This document shows positions 12,701 to 26,000 of a stretch of DNA of 64,000 nt, one piece after another. Made by a program: the position numbers and the translations under genes. Numbering within the stretch: position 1 is the stretch's first letter; every line of letters begins with the position of its first letter. The notes beneath the pieces are model-generated. The model searched no databases. It was not told the DNA's origin and saw only the letters and a program-made list of their open reading frames with translations. Source of the stretch: Membranipora membranacea (lineage: Eukaryota > Bryozoa > Gymnolaemata > Cheilostomatida > Membraniporidae); assembly GCA_914767715.1 (NCBI GenBank), contig OU612070.1:3117501-3181500 (forward strand), read 5' to 3'.

Positions 12701-15700
12701 TGGAAATTCTGTTCTTCTCAAGATTGAGAGGAGGGTGAAGCTTTGATTGTCCATTTCAATAAAGCAAAGCCTGCCATTAGTCAACTCTGATCCTCTTCCT
12801 ACACATCAGATTTGTAACTGATTTCGTTGACGTACCGTCACTTGTAATATCCGATTTACTTGAGAACAAATTGGTAAGAATCAATATATCAAAAATGTAA
12901 CGTCGCCACGCAAACGGAAGAAGAATAAATCTCTGCAAATATCATATCACAGAGTGTGAATATCACAAAATTATTATAAACTATATAGGCTATATACATA
13001 ATATGTAGTATATAATAACGATATGTCGGATATATATCCTTACTATGTGATCGTAACAACATCAGTAGCAAAGGCGCCTGAGTCCAAATCTTACACAATG
13101 TTCATTATCAGTTAATTAATCAATGATTTGTGTCTATCTAGTAAAAGTACGTAAAGAGTGATGTTGTCATAAATATAGTAAAGGGTTCCGGTTGGCTCAG
13201 GGTCAGCAAAATTTGAACTGGGGGATGTCTATAATTGATATCTTTGTGTATCATAACATAATACATGAAACAGCTAATCTTACTTCCATACTTCTGATAT
13301 ACAAGTCATAGAGGGAGATCGATGTTACATGAAGGTCCATAAACACATCGTAATACTCTATTACTTGGTATGAATAATACACAAAAACTAATAATGTATT
13401 CATTTTTACTATGGACTATTGCAAAGTTTTTTTTATAATATTATGCCAAATATAATTTGGTGTGTAGCTGAACTGAATGTGTTTGTTATCGTTTATTGAT
13501 CAGCGCTTATGCACATAATGTGTTTTGCGCTCAGCATTAAGCATTAAGCGTCATGCATATCAAGCAAAGTGCAGATAACTATTAACAGAACATACCAAAG
13601 GAAAATTAAAATACATCAATGTGTTTTAAAATAGAGACATTAGGACCCTGTACACAGATTGTATTTTTACACCTTTATGGCTGCCACTCAATCAAAACCC
13701 TCAATGCATCATGCCCTACCATTTTCACTGAGAGCTTATTTTCTAGACCATAATGTTTTAATTAAATCTACAACAGACCGGAGTTTATAAACATTTGGCA
13801 GGATGTGAAGTTATGGGTGAATGTTGAAATTACACTTTAATCATTTTGATTACAGGAACCCCAGCCGGATATCTGGACTCTCCTCATCATGTCTCCCCAC
13901 ATCCTACGAGATCTGCGTATCAACACTTCTTTGGTCCGAATGCTCACCTGCCTCCAGTGAACGGAGGAAGTAACACCCCTAGCGGAGATCAGACCCCATG
14001 TGACCTCTCTGACCGTGCTGCTGTGGCCGCTGTCGCTCAGTATAGTCAGCAGGCAGCCTCATCTCAGGTTAGTAATCAGGTCACCACACCGACAAGGCAA
14101 CTCATTAGGTCTGCATCACACATTTGATTGGGATGGGAACTTGCTCGATTCTATCATTGAAAAGGATTAGAGATGAAACTATTGCTTTTGAGGTAACGCC
14201 ATCTCAGGGATAAGATTCTGCGAAAATGGTCAAAATAAGCTGTGTCATTCCACCAGATTCCTGCGTGCGTGTGGAATGTGAAATAGGGAATGAATAGGAA
14301 ATATTTTGAAACATTCTAAATGTGAACCGGAAGAGAAATAGAGCAGATTGGTACATGTAATTGGAAATAGGGAGGCCTATGTGAGAAACTGGTCCCAAGG
14401 CTGATACTTTTTGGTCTAGCAAACCTTCCATCCATAAAATTCACCATCAGGCTAGCCATAAAATACCAGTCAAAATAAATAGAACAAAAAAACAGAAGCT
14501 CACAATGTGGTTCTAGAACTAGGATGTTGTTGAATGTGGAAGAGATTCTTTGGTTTACTATTTGACATGACGCCTCACATATTGATGTTATGTTCCTAAG
14601 TATAATAAAGCGCATCTATCATGATTATGGCTTCTCTGTGGTAGATTATACTCATGCTATGGTTAAGCACCAAAATCTCTCTCTTACCATTCCCGGCCAC
14701 AACTACATGTCTGTCTTTCACCACACCCTGTACCTGTCATGTACTGAGTTATTGGTTTTGATACCATTCTGCACATTCTGCACCAATTTCACTTCAACAT
14801 TCAGTAAAATAGTCAGATAGTGTTCCGTCTATCAAAGTTTGAGCTCTGAGGGTGAAGCAATTGCCATGCTTAAGTTTGTGTTGAGAATACCTGACCAGTA
14901 TAAGCCCTGTTGGAAGAGTTGGTCTCTCTGACTCAATTTAGGATGGAATGAAAGATATATCCAGTGCTAGATGGCCACAGAAAACAAATAATTTCTGTTT
15001 CACTCATAACCCTAAGCACGTGGGATGGTTTTGTAAAGTTCACAGCGCTATTACCGGGCTGACAAATCGGGCTCCGATAGTCCCCCTGATTATAAATTGA
15101 TTACTGGGTAGCTTCATCAAGCAGTTGTAGCCGGCACTTGAGAGGGAAAATTGGATTACAGAACATGGACTGAAAAATTGCGGGACCGCTAACGAAAATA
15201 GAAGTCTGTAGTTCAAGTGCCCCTGTATTATCAGACGACATTGTGCCATGCTCAATGTCAAACAGTTTCAAGTGGAACAGGCTAAGATTGATGTAACCGG
15301 GCCAGGGAATGTGGAATGACATTAGGCTAACTGGGTGTCCTATCTTGATTGTTTAAATTTTTTGAATTTTTATGTGGTTTTAAACGCACACTAAATCAAA
15401 AATAGATTTTTCAAATCAATATAAATTATGTCAACCACAACGCTATCAATTCTACCATCAGCAAACGTAAAATATTATGACTTCACTGAACACTGCCTTC
15501 AATGTAGATATTACTCATGATTCTGAATAAATGGCTATTGGAGAAAAGGGGATAGTTTCTCTTGAGTGCACTATACTGTGAGGATATCAAGAGTTGCCCC
15601 GTCATGAACTCTGATTTATCGACCTGGCCTCTTTGCTGTTGTACTAGATAAAGACATCAGACAGTTTGAGCCTAAAGAAACATGAATTCCAAATCACGAG

Positions 15701-18700
15701 GAAGATTTTGATGTAAAACTAGATCTGTACTGCGCAGCATTCAACACTGAGCTGCAGATTAAAAAAAAGACAACTCCTGTGTATATATAACTTACTTCAG
15801 TACTTCACGTACCACCCTGTGAAACTTTATCTGAGTAGGTGTCAATAAACTACAACACAAACACACACACTGTCCTACGCCTACTAGTGTGTTGTGTTAT
15901 CTGTGGTGGCACGACGTCATTAACGCTTATTAATCACACCAACCTTAGAGAGTAAAACTTAAACCGCTAATGACAATAAAATTTTCCTCCCTCTCTGGTG
16001 TTTGTCTTTATCCATCTCGTAATATCGTTAACCATTAGGTGTCAAATCTTACAGCTGGTTCAGGAGCGCGGAGACAGTGAATATTGTATTTATGATTTTG
16101 TTGGAGCATGTCACACTCTGGCAGCATGGCGAATATTAGGATGAAACAGAAATGCAATCATAGGCGTCTTATGCTGATGATAATGATTGAGCTTCGATTT
16201 ACCCATGTTATCACCTGATTGAAAACAGTGATTGCTGGAAAAGTTTCTGAATAATGTATACACACAAAATAATTATAAATTTAATTCAATAACAAATATG
16301 GAATGTATTTGCTATGGAAAACTAACTGATTGTCTCATGTCACCTTCCTTCATGACACTGAATTTCATTTTGATCAATGAAGTTTTGATATTTTAATATA
16401 TTGTTATTTGATTTTAATATAAATAGAAATAAAGGCTTTTTGGATACATTTTCCTTGCAGCATATAGGTCGATTATTTGGATTGCAGTATAAGGAGATCA
16501 ATTGCAGTTAGCTGCAACCAAGGAAATTTTACAGCAAAAATTCAAAAATTCAAGCCAATGCACTGACTTTCGTCATTGAAATGTAAGAATGTGTTTCTGG
16601 TAAAACTAGTCCTTGTTACAGTGTTAGGCTAGTCGATGTTGCTAGTCTATAGTGTAAGTACAGTATTTCTAATCTTCTTGTTGTTGCAGCGGCATGAGAC
16701 TGGGGTGAATTCAGCGATGTTACATACTAACCCTGGTGGCCAAGGTGACGCCATGCTTAGTGCCATAAACATGAACGCACACGTCAAACAGGACACATCC
16801 ATTCAGGTTAGTTACATAGGAGCAGGCTTCGATACCATACACAGACCAAAGGCAACACTAGATACTAACGTAGTTATGACAGTTTGTGTAGTGTAAAGTT
16901 ATCTATTCCTATAACTATTGGTGTTATTAGCATTTTGTGTGGAGAAATTCGGCATTGGTTAAAACAAAACTGATGTAGAAGTGCCACTGCTAAGGGCTTG
17001 TTCAATTCAATCACTTTGATTCCCTACTATCCCCTCTATTCCCCTTCTGAGCTCTTATTTAGGCCTCAATTCGGAGTTGTCCTCTCTCCAGTTAGGTACT
17101 TTTAACCCACGCCGCATAGGAAAATCCTGCTGAAAGAGGGTTATATTGAAAACCGCATTTGTTAGGATAAAAATGATTTTTGATTCAAAGTCTGCACCAT
17201 TGAAAACCCTGTGAGACAGGGTTTCCAAATCATGGGAGGCTCAAATGTTGATAAATCTTAATTTTTAGGGATGAAACTCATGAAATATTCTGCCAAATTG
17301 TCCGCAAAACAGGCAGAAAATGCTGTAATTGACTATCCAAATACTAAAATTATTTCCCAAACTACGTCCATATGAGTTTTAAATATTGCAGATTCTGAAT
17401 CAAAAAAGATTTTTATCCTATTATAAGCGGTTTTCAAGATAACCCTCTTTTCAGCATGCTTTTCCTATGCAGCGTGGGTTAAAAGTACCAAACTGGAGAG
17501 AGGACAACTCCGAATTGAGGCCTAAATCAGAGCTCAGAAAACTGTCTATAATAAACACAAAACATAATTTATATCTAGCAAAGCTGTGCAGTTACCCAAG
17601 GTTACTATGCATCAGCATATAAATTCAATTGGTCCTCTTCTGTAGTCATTAAATTAGGTGATGATAAATAATGTCTTTACATTTCCTGTTTAACCCTTAT
17701 TGTGAAGGCTTCCAGAGTCATATGTATCATTTGGTCCAATTGTTCTGCATAGAAATCCCAAATTCAGCCCCCCCCTCCCCTCTCCCTTCTCACAATTAAG
17801 GGCACCCTCCTGTTGTGACTGTTGGTCTCACTTTGTTTTCAAATCAATTAAATTAAAAAAATCAATTCTGTCCACTTTTTAATTTCACAATTAATTTTTT
17901 CTATTAATTTTTGCATGTCACAATGCGAACTTAAGGCTGATATGACATCAATATGACCCAAGAATGAGGCCTCTTAAGGTGTAAGCCTGAGAAACCGGTT
18001 ACTGAACCCTTTTCTTTCCTCGTAAACAAAGCACCAAGGGAATAAGCTTCATGAAATGTTTTAATTAAAAATGTCAAAAATACTACAATTTGAATATGTT
18101 AAATTGATGTGGTTTTTTCAAAAAATTCTAGATCAAAACCTTGACAGCAAATTAATTAAAGTGTTGCAAGAAAGTTGCATTTCAAAATGTTAAAAAGCAA
18201 TGTCAATCAAATCAGGGCTGATGTTATTTAGTATGTAGGGTTGCCTAATAACACCTGCAAATAAGGAAAAGCAAACAAAGTTCTCAAGTGAATGTTTTTG
18301 GGATTTAATATGAGTTATCTCCCTTATTCCCAAACTCTGCCTAAGAGAGATCATGATTAGAGGCTTAGTGACTATCTCTTCATCTCACCGACAAATCATA
18401 CAAACCCCTTCAAGGGGCTAAAACTCTAAAAGTATAACATTGCTGGACATGCATGATTCAATAATATAGTATGGTATGTATACCAGTCGGGGTGTCATGG
18501 TTATAGTTACCATGATTGTGAACAGTAACTGGACACTCATTGTTTGTTGATTACAATTATAACCATTTTTGCAAAATGTTTCGGGTTGGTTTGCTATTCA
18601 AGTCAAGGTCACAGAAAGGTTGTCTGATAGTCATTTCACTCCAGTACATTAAGGCATATTGAATAGTTCTGAAAATGAAAATTTGTCCATTTCTGCTTTC

Positions 18701-20018
18701 TCCACTTAATACCTCGATCAAATTTCTGGAGCTTGAATTATTAACTTGGATTATTACCTTCCTCAGTGTTGTTCGTGGTGGCCAGTCACTTTTCGAATGG
18801 GAGAGGACAACTTCACTTTAAGTTTGCACACACTACCATTTCTTGGTCACTGGTGTTGATGACCCTATAAAGGTTGCTCTCGGTCCGAGATGAAGCTTAA
18901 TTGCATCTAAACTGAGTGAATTTGTTATCGGGTTATAAATTGTCAGTTGTGGAATGGGGTAACCTTGGCTTGTTTTGCCAGCAGACAGCCTCTTGAGTTT
19001 TACACAATTTTATGCATGACTCTGAAATTAAGATAATGGAATTTGGATTCTCCTTTCGCCCACAATCTGATTGACTTGTTTTGCTCGAGGCATTGGACTT
19101 TAATTTGCGACTAGTGCCTCTAGAGTGTCCAAGTTGTTCTAAACTTGGGTGTAGGTCATCCAGAAATATCTTTCGCAATATATTGTTTTTAAGCGCGGGG
19201 CTCGCAGTATGTTGACTTCGGGAATGGTTTGAGATAAATAATGGTTTTGTTGCTGATGCAGATGATCATCTCTTTGTTAAGGGATTCTGAACGGCAGCTA
19301 AAAGCTCCATAAAAATTGTTACCAACGGGACTGCCACAGCGCAAATTGTTGATAAATACCAAGGTTATACAAAGGTTGTCATGAGTGTCCTATCACTACT
19401 ATTCCTTAGCCGCTTGTCGGAAACTCGGACCTGATATAAGATAGGAACAGTCAAGCAAAATAATAAGTGTGATAAGTAAGAATAAAAGTAAAACAGTGGC
19501 CTCAAGTATTATTAATTAATTATTATCAATTATTATCTTTATTCTTAGTATTATACGTTTTTCAATTTGGCAGACAATAGCATCCTGGTAGGATGTATAT
19601 ACTAAAGTGTGCCAAATAAATCGAGTGAAATACTAAGTCATACCCGAGAGGTTGAGAACATTCTCTATTGAGAATTTTGCCAAAATAAAATGATATGTGA
19701 TTTTCAGTGAAATTTTGGCTAGGTAATTTCAATATCTGGTGAATATTTCTACCCTGTAGGGAATATCGAGCAAGATCATAATTTTTGCTCACTATTGTTA
19801 ACCTTGCTCCATGGTTTTCTTGTAGGATGGTCAGGGTAATCATCCAGAGTCCTCAATGGACACAGGTGAATGGACCTCTAACTCTCAGTCTATGAAGGCT
19901 GGTGGCTCGTCCTCAGGCTTTAATCTATTTGATAATGGGAGTACACCTAGTGTCGATGATCTGCTTCAATCCACTACTGATTTCATATCCAGTACCAACA
20001 CAATGTCGCTCTCCGATG
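6726..20018 (+). CDS. TRERF1: TRERF1-like exons 1-6: disordered Pro/Gln/Ser/Ala-rich N-terminus
   Basis: Exons 6726-6959, 8109-8541, 9124-9525, 13856-14067, 16690-16806 and 19826-20018 encode residues 1-530. Exon 1 is Gly/Ser/Gln-rich. Exon 2 has repeated QSP motifs (QSPH, QSPL) and ends in a polyalanine run. Exon 3 has tandem copies of a DPTPSPHHY-like unit. Exon 4 carries a TPSGDQTP stretch. The many S/T-P pairs are potential proline-directed kinase sites. No folded domain is visible, so the calls rest on splice signals and uninterrupted phase (0, 1, 1, 0, 0, 1 at successive ends). Exon 6 ends in phase 1 and fits the first finger exon at 30448. Confidence 0.8.
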
Positions 20019-23000
20019 GTAAGTTACGCCACCATAAGCATTTTATCGCATAGTTTGACTTGTGAACCGTTGTCATAGGTTTATAACTGGTCATGGGAAC
20101 CTGTTGTAGCAAGTGAGTTTTTTAAAAACTTTATTGGCATAACTTTCATTTGATAAGAAACTTTCATGAAAATGAATCAACTGCGTTCGGAAATATCTTG
20201 CATCAATGTATGGAGATCGAAGGTCATGTACTTTGGACATAGTATGGTGATGTCCCAGTTGTTCAGCTTAGCATCATGTCCTCCTGTCAGCGTGTCAACC
20301 TCCGAGTTATCTGGTAGATTCTCATGATTGTCCCTCTCCCTCTAAAACCACGTCAGCACACAATAATCTATATTAAACTTCTCCTATTTGAATCACCATC
20401 ATCAATGGCTATGTTTGGGTAATGCATGCTATATAATTGCATGCGAGTCGTACACTCTCTTATCAAGAAAGCCAGAAAATAAATCACTGTATGCAATTTA
20501 AACATGATATTTGGAGTTGTATGCCCCACAGCGGCATATTCCCATGCGATCGTAACTCCAAATATATCATGAAGTCATATTACATAAATCGTAAACATAT
20601 AAATATTTATATGTTCATGGCATAAAAATATGAATTATATGCTACAGCTTAAACTATTGGCTAATTACTAAGATAATCAAATAAGAATTGGTAATAGCTG
20701 GAATGTTCTTGGTTGTGAAACTGATTCATTCGACAGGTATTGAACTAGTTGCATAAAAATCATCGGATCATCAAGATAACAAACAACTGTCTCGATCCCC
20801 TAATAATTGAAGAAGAATATTTTGCTCACAACAAACCCCAGTACATCTAACATATCAAAGCACATTTCACATGTTCATCAAATAATGATAAGTATGTCGT
20901 AAACAAACCAAAATCAGACCTACCTTATTATGTAAGTGACCAACAAAGCAGATCATGTGATTCAGCCAGCTGTGGCTGTGATCATGATAGTTATTAGAAG
21001 TTATGCTCTCATAAAATAGGTGAGGATAAATTCAATGACATTAAATATTGAGACATGCACTGCTAGATCTAGACAAAGGTTGTTCTAGCTAGACTATTCT
21101 TGTTAAAATCCGGAAGCGCTATTATGAGGCAATTCACACTAAATAGATGTTGTGTTAGCTGTCTGCTGTTTTATTAATGGAAATTGGGCGTGTTCCATCG
21201 CAGTGAAACTGAAACTTCTATATTTGGAAATTAAATCATTCGCTGAAATGAAACTTCTATTTTAGGGACAGGCTCGGTACTGTGAAATGAAACTTTAAAC
21301 CTGGGCCTTGATCTACCGGCACTTCCTTTTCTTCTATCATCTAAAGTACAAACATTCCAACACTGATAAAATAGTTAAAACACATATCCGGCCTCTGTAT
21401 TCTACATACAAATCGGTTACCATCTTCAAAAGGATTTCTTGGTGAAAGATTTGGAGTTTGTTATGTCCAAGAGGCGAGTATTTCCGTAACCAGTTACAGC
21501 TTCTATTTAATAGAACACTTAACCTCTTGTTGGTCATAATAAACACATCAGTTAATTATCCTCCACCTACTTAAAGTTCACTTCACCAGATGTATGATTT
21601 TTACACACCGCAAATATGCGGGCATGCAGGCAGGTTGGTGAATGAGGGAAGATTGATTTCTCTAAAAATTTAAATTACCTTTGGCCATTAATTAAATGTA
21701 AAGAATTTTATGAAAACCCTGCTTTTTTAGTTGGCAAACTCCTAGCTACCCTCGTCATATGCCATTTCGCTTGTCATACATCGAGGACCCCTATATCTCT
21801 GCCTCCACCTACTGAAACCTAGGATAAGGAGATCTATGCTTGTAAAAAACATGAGAGCGTGGTGTGATGTGATTAGAACAGACAGGTCATGCAGCAGGCC
21901 ATGGGTTCTTGTAGGCAGAGTGTTCTTATCTTGTTGTGGCTGATGTATGCGTGGGTACGTGGGTACGTGAAAAGCTCAGGTAGGTGAATGCTAGAGCTGA
22001 TCCGCACCTTGTTTACTGTGACACAGTCTTGTTTTCGATTGGTTGCTACAATCATCTGTCGGCTTTGATTCTAAGAAAAATGAGATATGACCTCACAATG
22101 ACCTTCATTGGCATCAGATTGAACTCTAGGCCAGCTATCTTTCTTCAAGAGTTAGAGTTGCTGGCTACACCTGCATATTCACAGTGATGGCGTTTCTTTT
22201 CGTGTGCCTCTATGTGTGATGATGGGTGTTTTAGGGCGTAGGAGAGGAATCTATAGTTGATTAACCTCCGGTTGGTACAAGTTTAACCTCTCAATTATTT
22301 ACATCGGACCAACAACCTTGATATCCAAGGTCTGTCTGCGTCCCACAGGATGTAAGTAACTGACACAGACCCTTTTGGTTTTCTTCAATCTTGACCTAAG
22401 CTAATGTTGTCACAGCTCTACCAGCAGGTTGGATTGGATTCTTAGAACTTCATACCCCTATCAGCTGATTTGGTTTTATGGGGGCTGTTTAGTGGGCCAG
22501 TAATTAGGACGAGTTTGGTGCTGGGAAATTCTGGGGTTCCTGTTGTTGACAAAAATAACATAGAGCTTATCATAAAATAATAAATAATAAAAAAATAATA
22601 ATAAATAATAATAATAAAATAATAATAAATATGCAGGCGGTTATGAAACGAGACTGTACTGCCCTCTTGTAACTTCTCTTAAAACAGAGATAATCACCCA
22701 GTGATAACTGTAGAATAAGTTACCTTACGTAGAATTCATCGTGATAAACAGTCAGGCAGGTGGAAAAATTATTCAGCCTATAGAATTCATTTTTCCCCTG
22801 ATGTCTCTGAACCATGATATTTGTCAGTGAACTTTGAAAACTTCTGAAGATCTACAATATATACTTCTCTATATAATTAGAAAACTTGACATTCCGGTAG
22901 GTCACACAATTTTCTCCAAAGTTTGGTCAATGGCCAACATTAGCGGTCACTCTTTGATATCTGGTGTCTGTTCTTGTCATCGGGAGGGAGGACTGACCCC

Positions 23001-26000
23001 TCGTGACTATATAAATAGTCTTTTCAATGAAATATAAATTGTCACAACTTGAAAGTAAACCTGCCTTTCGCAACCTATCTGTTCTTGAGACACAAAACTC
23101 TGTAATTAGGAGGCATCAACCCTACGATGTATGCAATAGACAATCAATACAAGTGTCTGTAGGAGTTTACTGGGATATTTATGTGTTTCACATGTGAATG
23201 TGTAATACATTCTATAGCTCGACTGTGGACCAGAAATAGCTAGTCTGTTTATAGTAATCTAATAATTAGCCTATATCCTGTTTTTTATTCCATGTTTGAC
23301 GCACAGAGTCCTAGCTGGCAGGCCTACTTTGAGCTTTCAAGATTTTTTCTATTTCTGTCACTTTGTATGTTAGCTAAGCTGACTGTAGTAAGCCCCGGGC
23401 TAATTGCAATAAGCATAGGCAAGTTATGTTAATCTTGTCTGATCATAATATGTTTTTGTTCAGTGTGGACTTTTGGCCTTCCCTTTGACATGACACAACG
23501 GTCATAAGATTTCTAAGATTCCACAGCCATAAATGGTTGTTTTGATCGACTTTCGTTGAAAACGGCTGGCTGGCTGTCTGCCAACCATAGTATTCTGAAG
23601 ATCAGTTAGCTCAATGAATATAAATTTGAGTAGTTGACTGTAATACTTCTCTCAGCGAGCCAGGGTATAGCTCATACTTGTGCGTTCAATCGATAGCTGG
23701 ATAATGCAGCCACAACAAAACAATTCTAGGCACCTGATAGGCTAAGAACTGCTCTATATAGCAAACAGCCAGGGTACCTCACATAGATGGTACAGGCACT
23801 CATGCTAATATAATACACGTTGTTGTGTTATACTGTAATTTTTGCGTAGGTGTCATTGCGTGTACTGTGTACTACTGTGTGTTGGTCGTCAGCGAGCAGC
23901 GAATTCCATTCATTATACAGTGCTATTGAGCAATCACTAGGTGGCTCAAATAATCGTTGGCTACGTGAGACTAAAAGAGTTGAAGATTTGCTGTATTAGG
24001 CTTCTTCCATTGATTATAATCACTCTGTTGTGTCTAGTCGTTAAAGAATTTCAGCTCACAACAAGGATAATAACAGGCTTCGGATGTAACAGTCTAATTT
24101 GGAAGCATCCGGACAACATTAAACAAAGGTCCATACTCATCGTGTTACTATTTTCATTGAGCTGAGCGCGGGAAATCATGACTGGATAGTATAGTCACAT
24201 CCCTGGATTAGACTACACTACTATAGGCTGAGGAGTCTCGCAGTGTTGTCCTTACTCGGTTATTTTTTACTCGATGGATCTGTCTATGAAAACATGGAGT
24301 CGGATTTATCAGCAACAACAGCATCTAGAGCAGTTAGAGAAGTACAAGCACGCTCTGGCAGCGCAGTCCGCGGCAGCTGTGGCAGCAGCTCAACATCAGG
24401 CTGCAGCTATGTCTGTTGGTCTACCTGTCCATCTACCCGGTAATCTACCGCTAAGTCCTCCTGAATCTTCTACTACCTGTAAGTCTCACTTACTCTGCTC
24501 GTCCTGTATTATTATCGACTGTGTATTTTAGTTCTAGACGTGATGTCACAGGAAACAGTTGAATTTAAATGATGACTATGCTGTATGCCACAGGATGTTG
24601 ATTTGTTAGATGTAAATTTGAATGCTAGAGTGAAGCATTTCATTTGATTTTGATCTTTTGATCTACAAGCCAATCTATTTGTAATGAGATTGAGGCTGTA
24701 ACTGGCAACAATGGATCATCAACCTTCCCTTGTCTTTGATCTCAGCTTCCTCTATCTACCTCTAAAGATCACCCTGGATATTGTCAGTTTTTCTCATGAT
24801 TTGGTCTAAATGGCTTCACCATTATTATTTACATGCTAGTATTTATATGTCTATGGGTTTCTCAATGAGGTAAGGGTGACAGATGGTTTTGGTAGACTTT
24901 TGCTACATATCAAGGACATTAAAATGAGGTATGAGAAATGTGGAATGACTATTAATTGTTTTTGTCTACATCGGCTACCAGCACTTGTCATTATAAATGG
25001 GAGAAAAAAAATTTCATTCATTTCGTCGATCATGAGCACGTTGAGTGAATCCGCGTAGTAGTTTCTTTGTCTGATTTTATTAATATGTATATTGGTTTTT
25101 ATGATGAGCTCAGTAACCAGATTATAAGCTTGTCTTCGTCTCAGTCTCAGAGAGAGAGAGAGAGAGAGAGTGTGAGTGAGGCGGAGAGAGCAGCGGATAC
25201 TGGTCTCATCTATGCAGCAGCTGTCCACTGTGAGCTTTTGTTTTGTGTGACGCTCATTCAATTGATCTGTATAAAGGTCATTAGCATGTTTAGCTAATGG
25301 CCTGGGAAGTCTAGCCTATGCCAATTTAAAGCCCACCCAGTCAAGCACATTTATACTTGGCGTGTGAAATGTAAACGAGCATACATGCTGGGCGGACTTG
25401 GACTGACTGATATCTCAGTTCCTATCTCTGTTGTTGACGGGACAATTATGTGTTGAATGGAATGTCGTACAAAATCCACTTGCCTGATATTGAACGCCCT
25501 GCCCTCTCCTTACAAACGACGTGTATTCCAAAATAGCTCGCTCGCTCGGAACCCTTGAGAACCTTTAGGTATGCAATGACTCAGCGATAGTGATATGCCC
25601 TCTGCTCTTTGCACTGATAACAAAGCTATGGAATGGAATTTGATTTTCGGCATTTCACATCATGGCGATGTAATAAAAAATGTCCTTGTCGTTGACGCTC
25701 CCCAATCTCACAGCGGTTTACTATCATGTAAACAAATGTCCCCCAGTAAGGACATCTGTGGAAGGATGAGGGTATTTATATTTATTTCATCAGTATGTAT
25801 ATGTGATGCAGGGATAGTCTCAGAATTGAAGGCATAGATACCACAGCCCATTACAGAGCGAAGCTATCGATAAGTTTATTTTTATCAGTTTCCTGTTATG
25901 CAGTATGGCTATGAGGATTGTCTCATAGTCTCTCCCACGTAAATACAGTCTATTTGCCTTTTTGATTGATCCCGCTGACATGTCATAGGTATTTTTTCTC

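Noticed and set aside
25067-25297. [12 protein letters not shown]-containing ORF that looks like a charged helix
   Set aside because: It is a translated (GA)n microsatellite.
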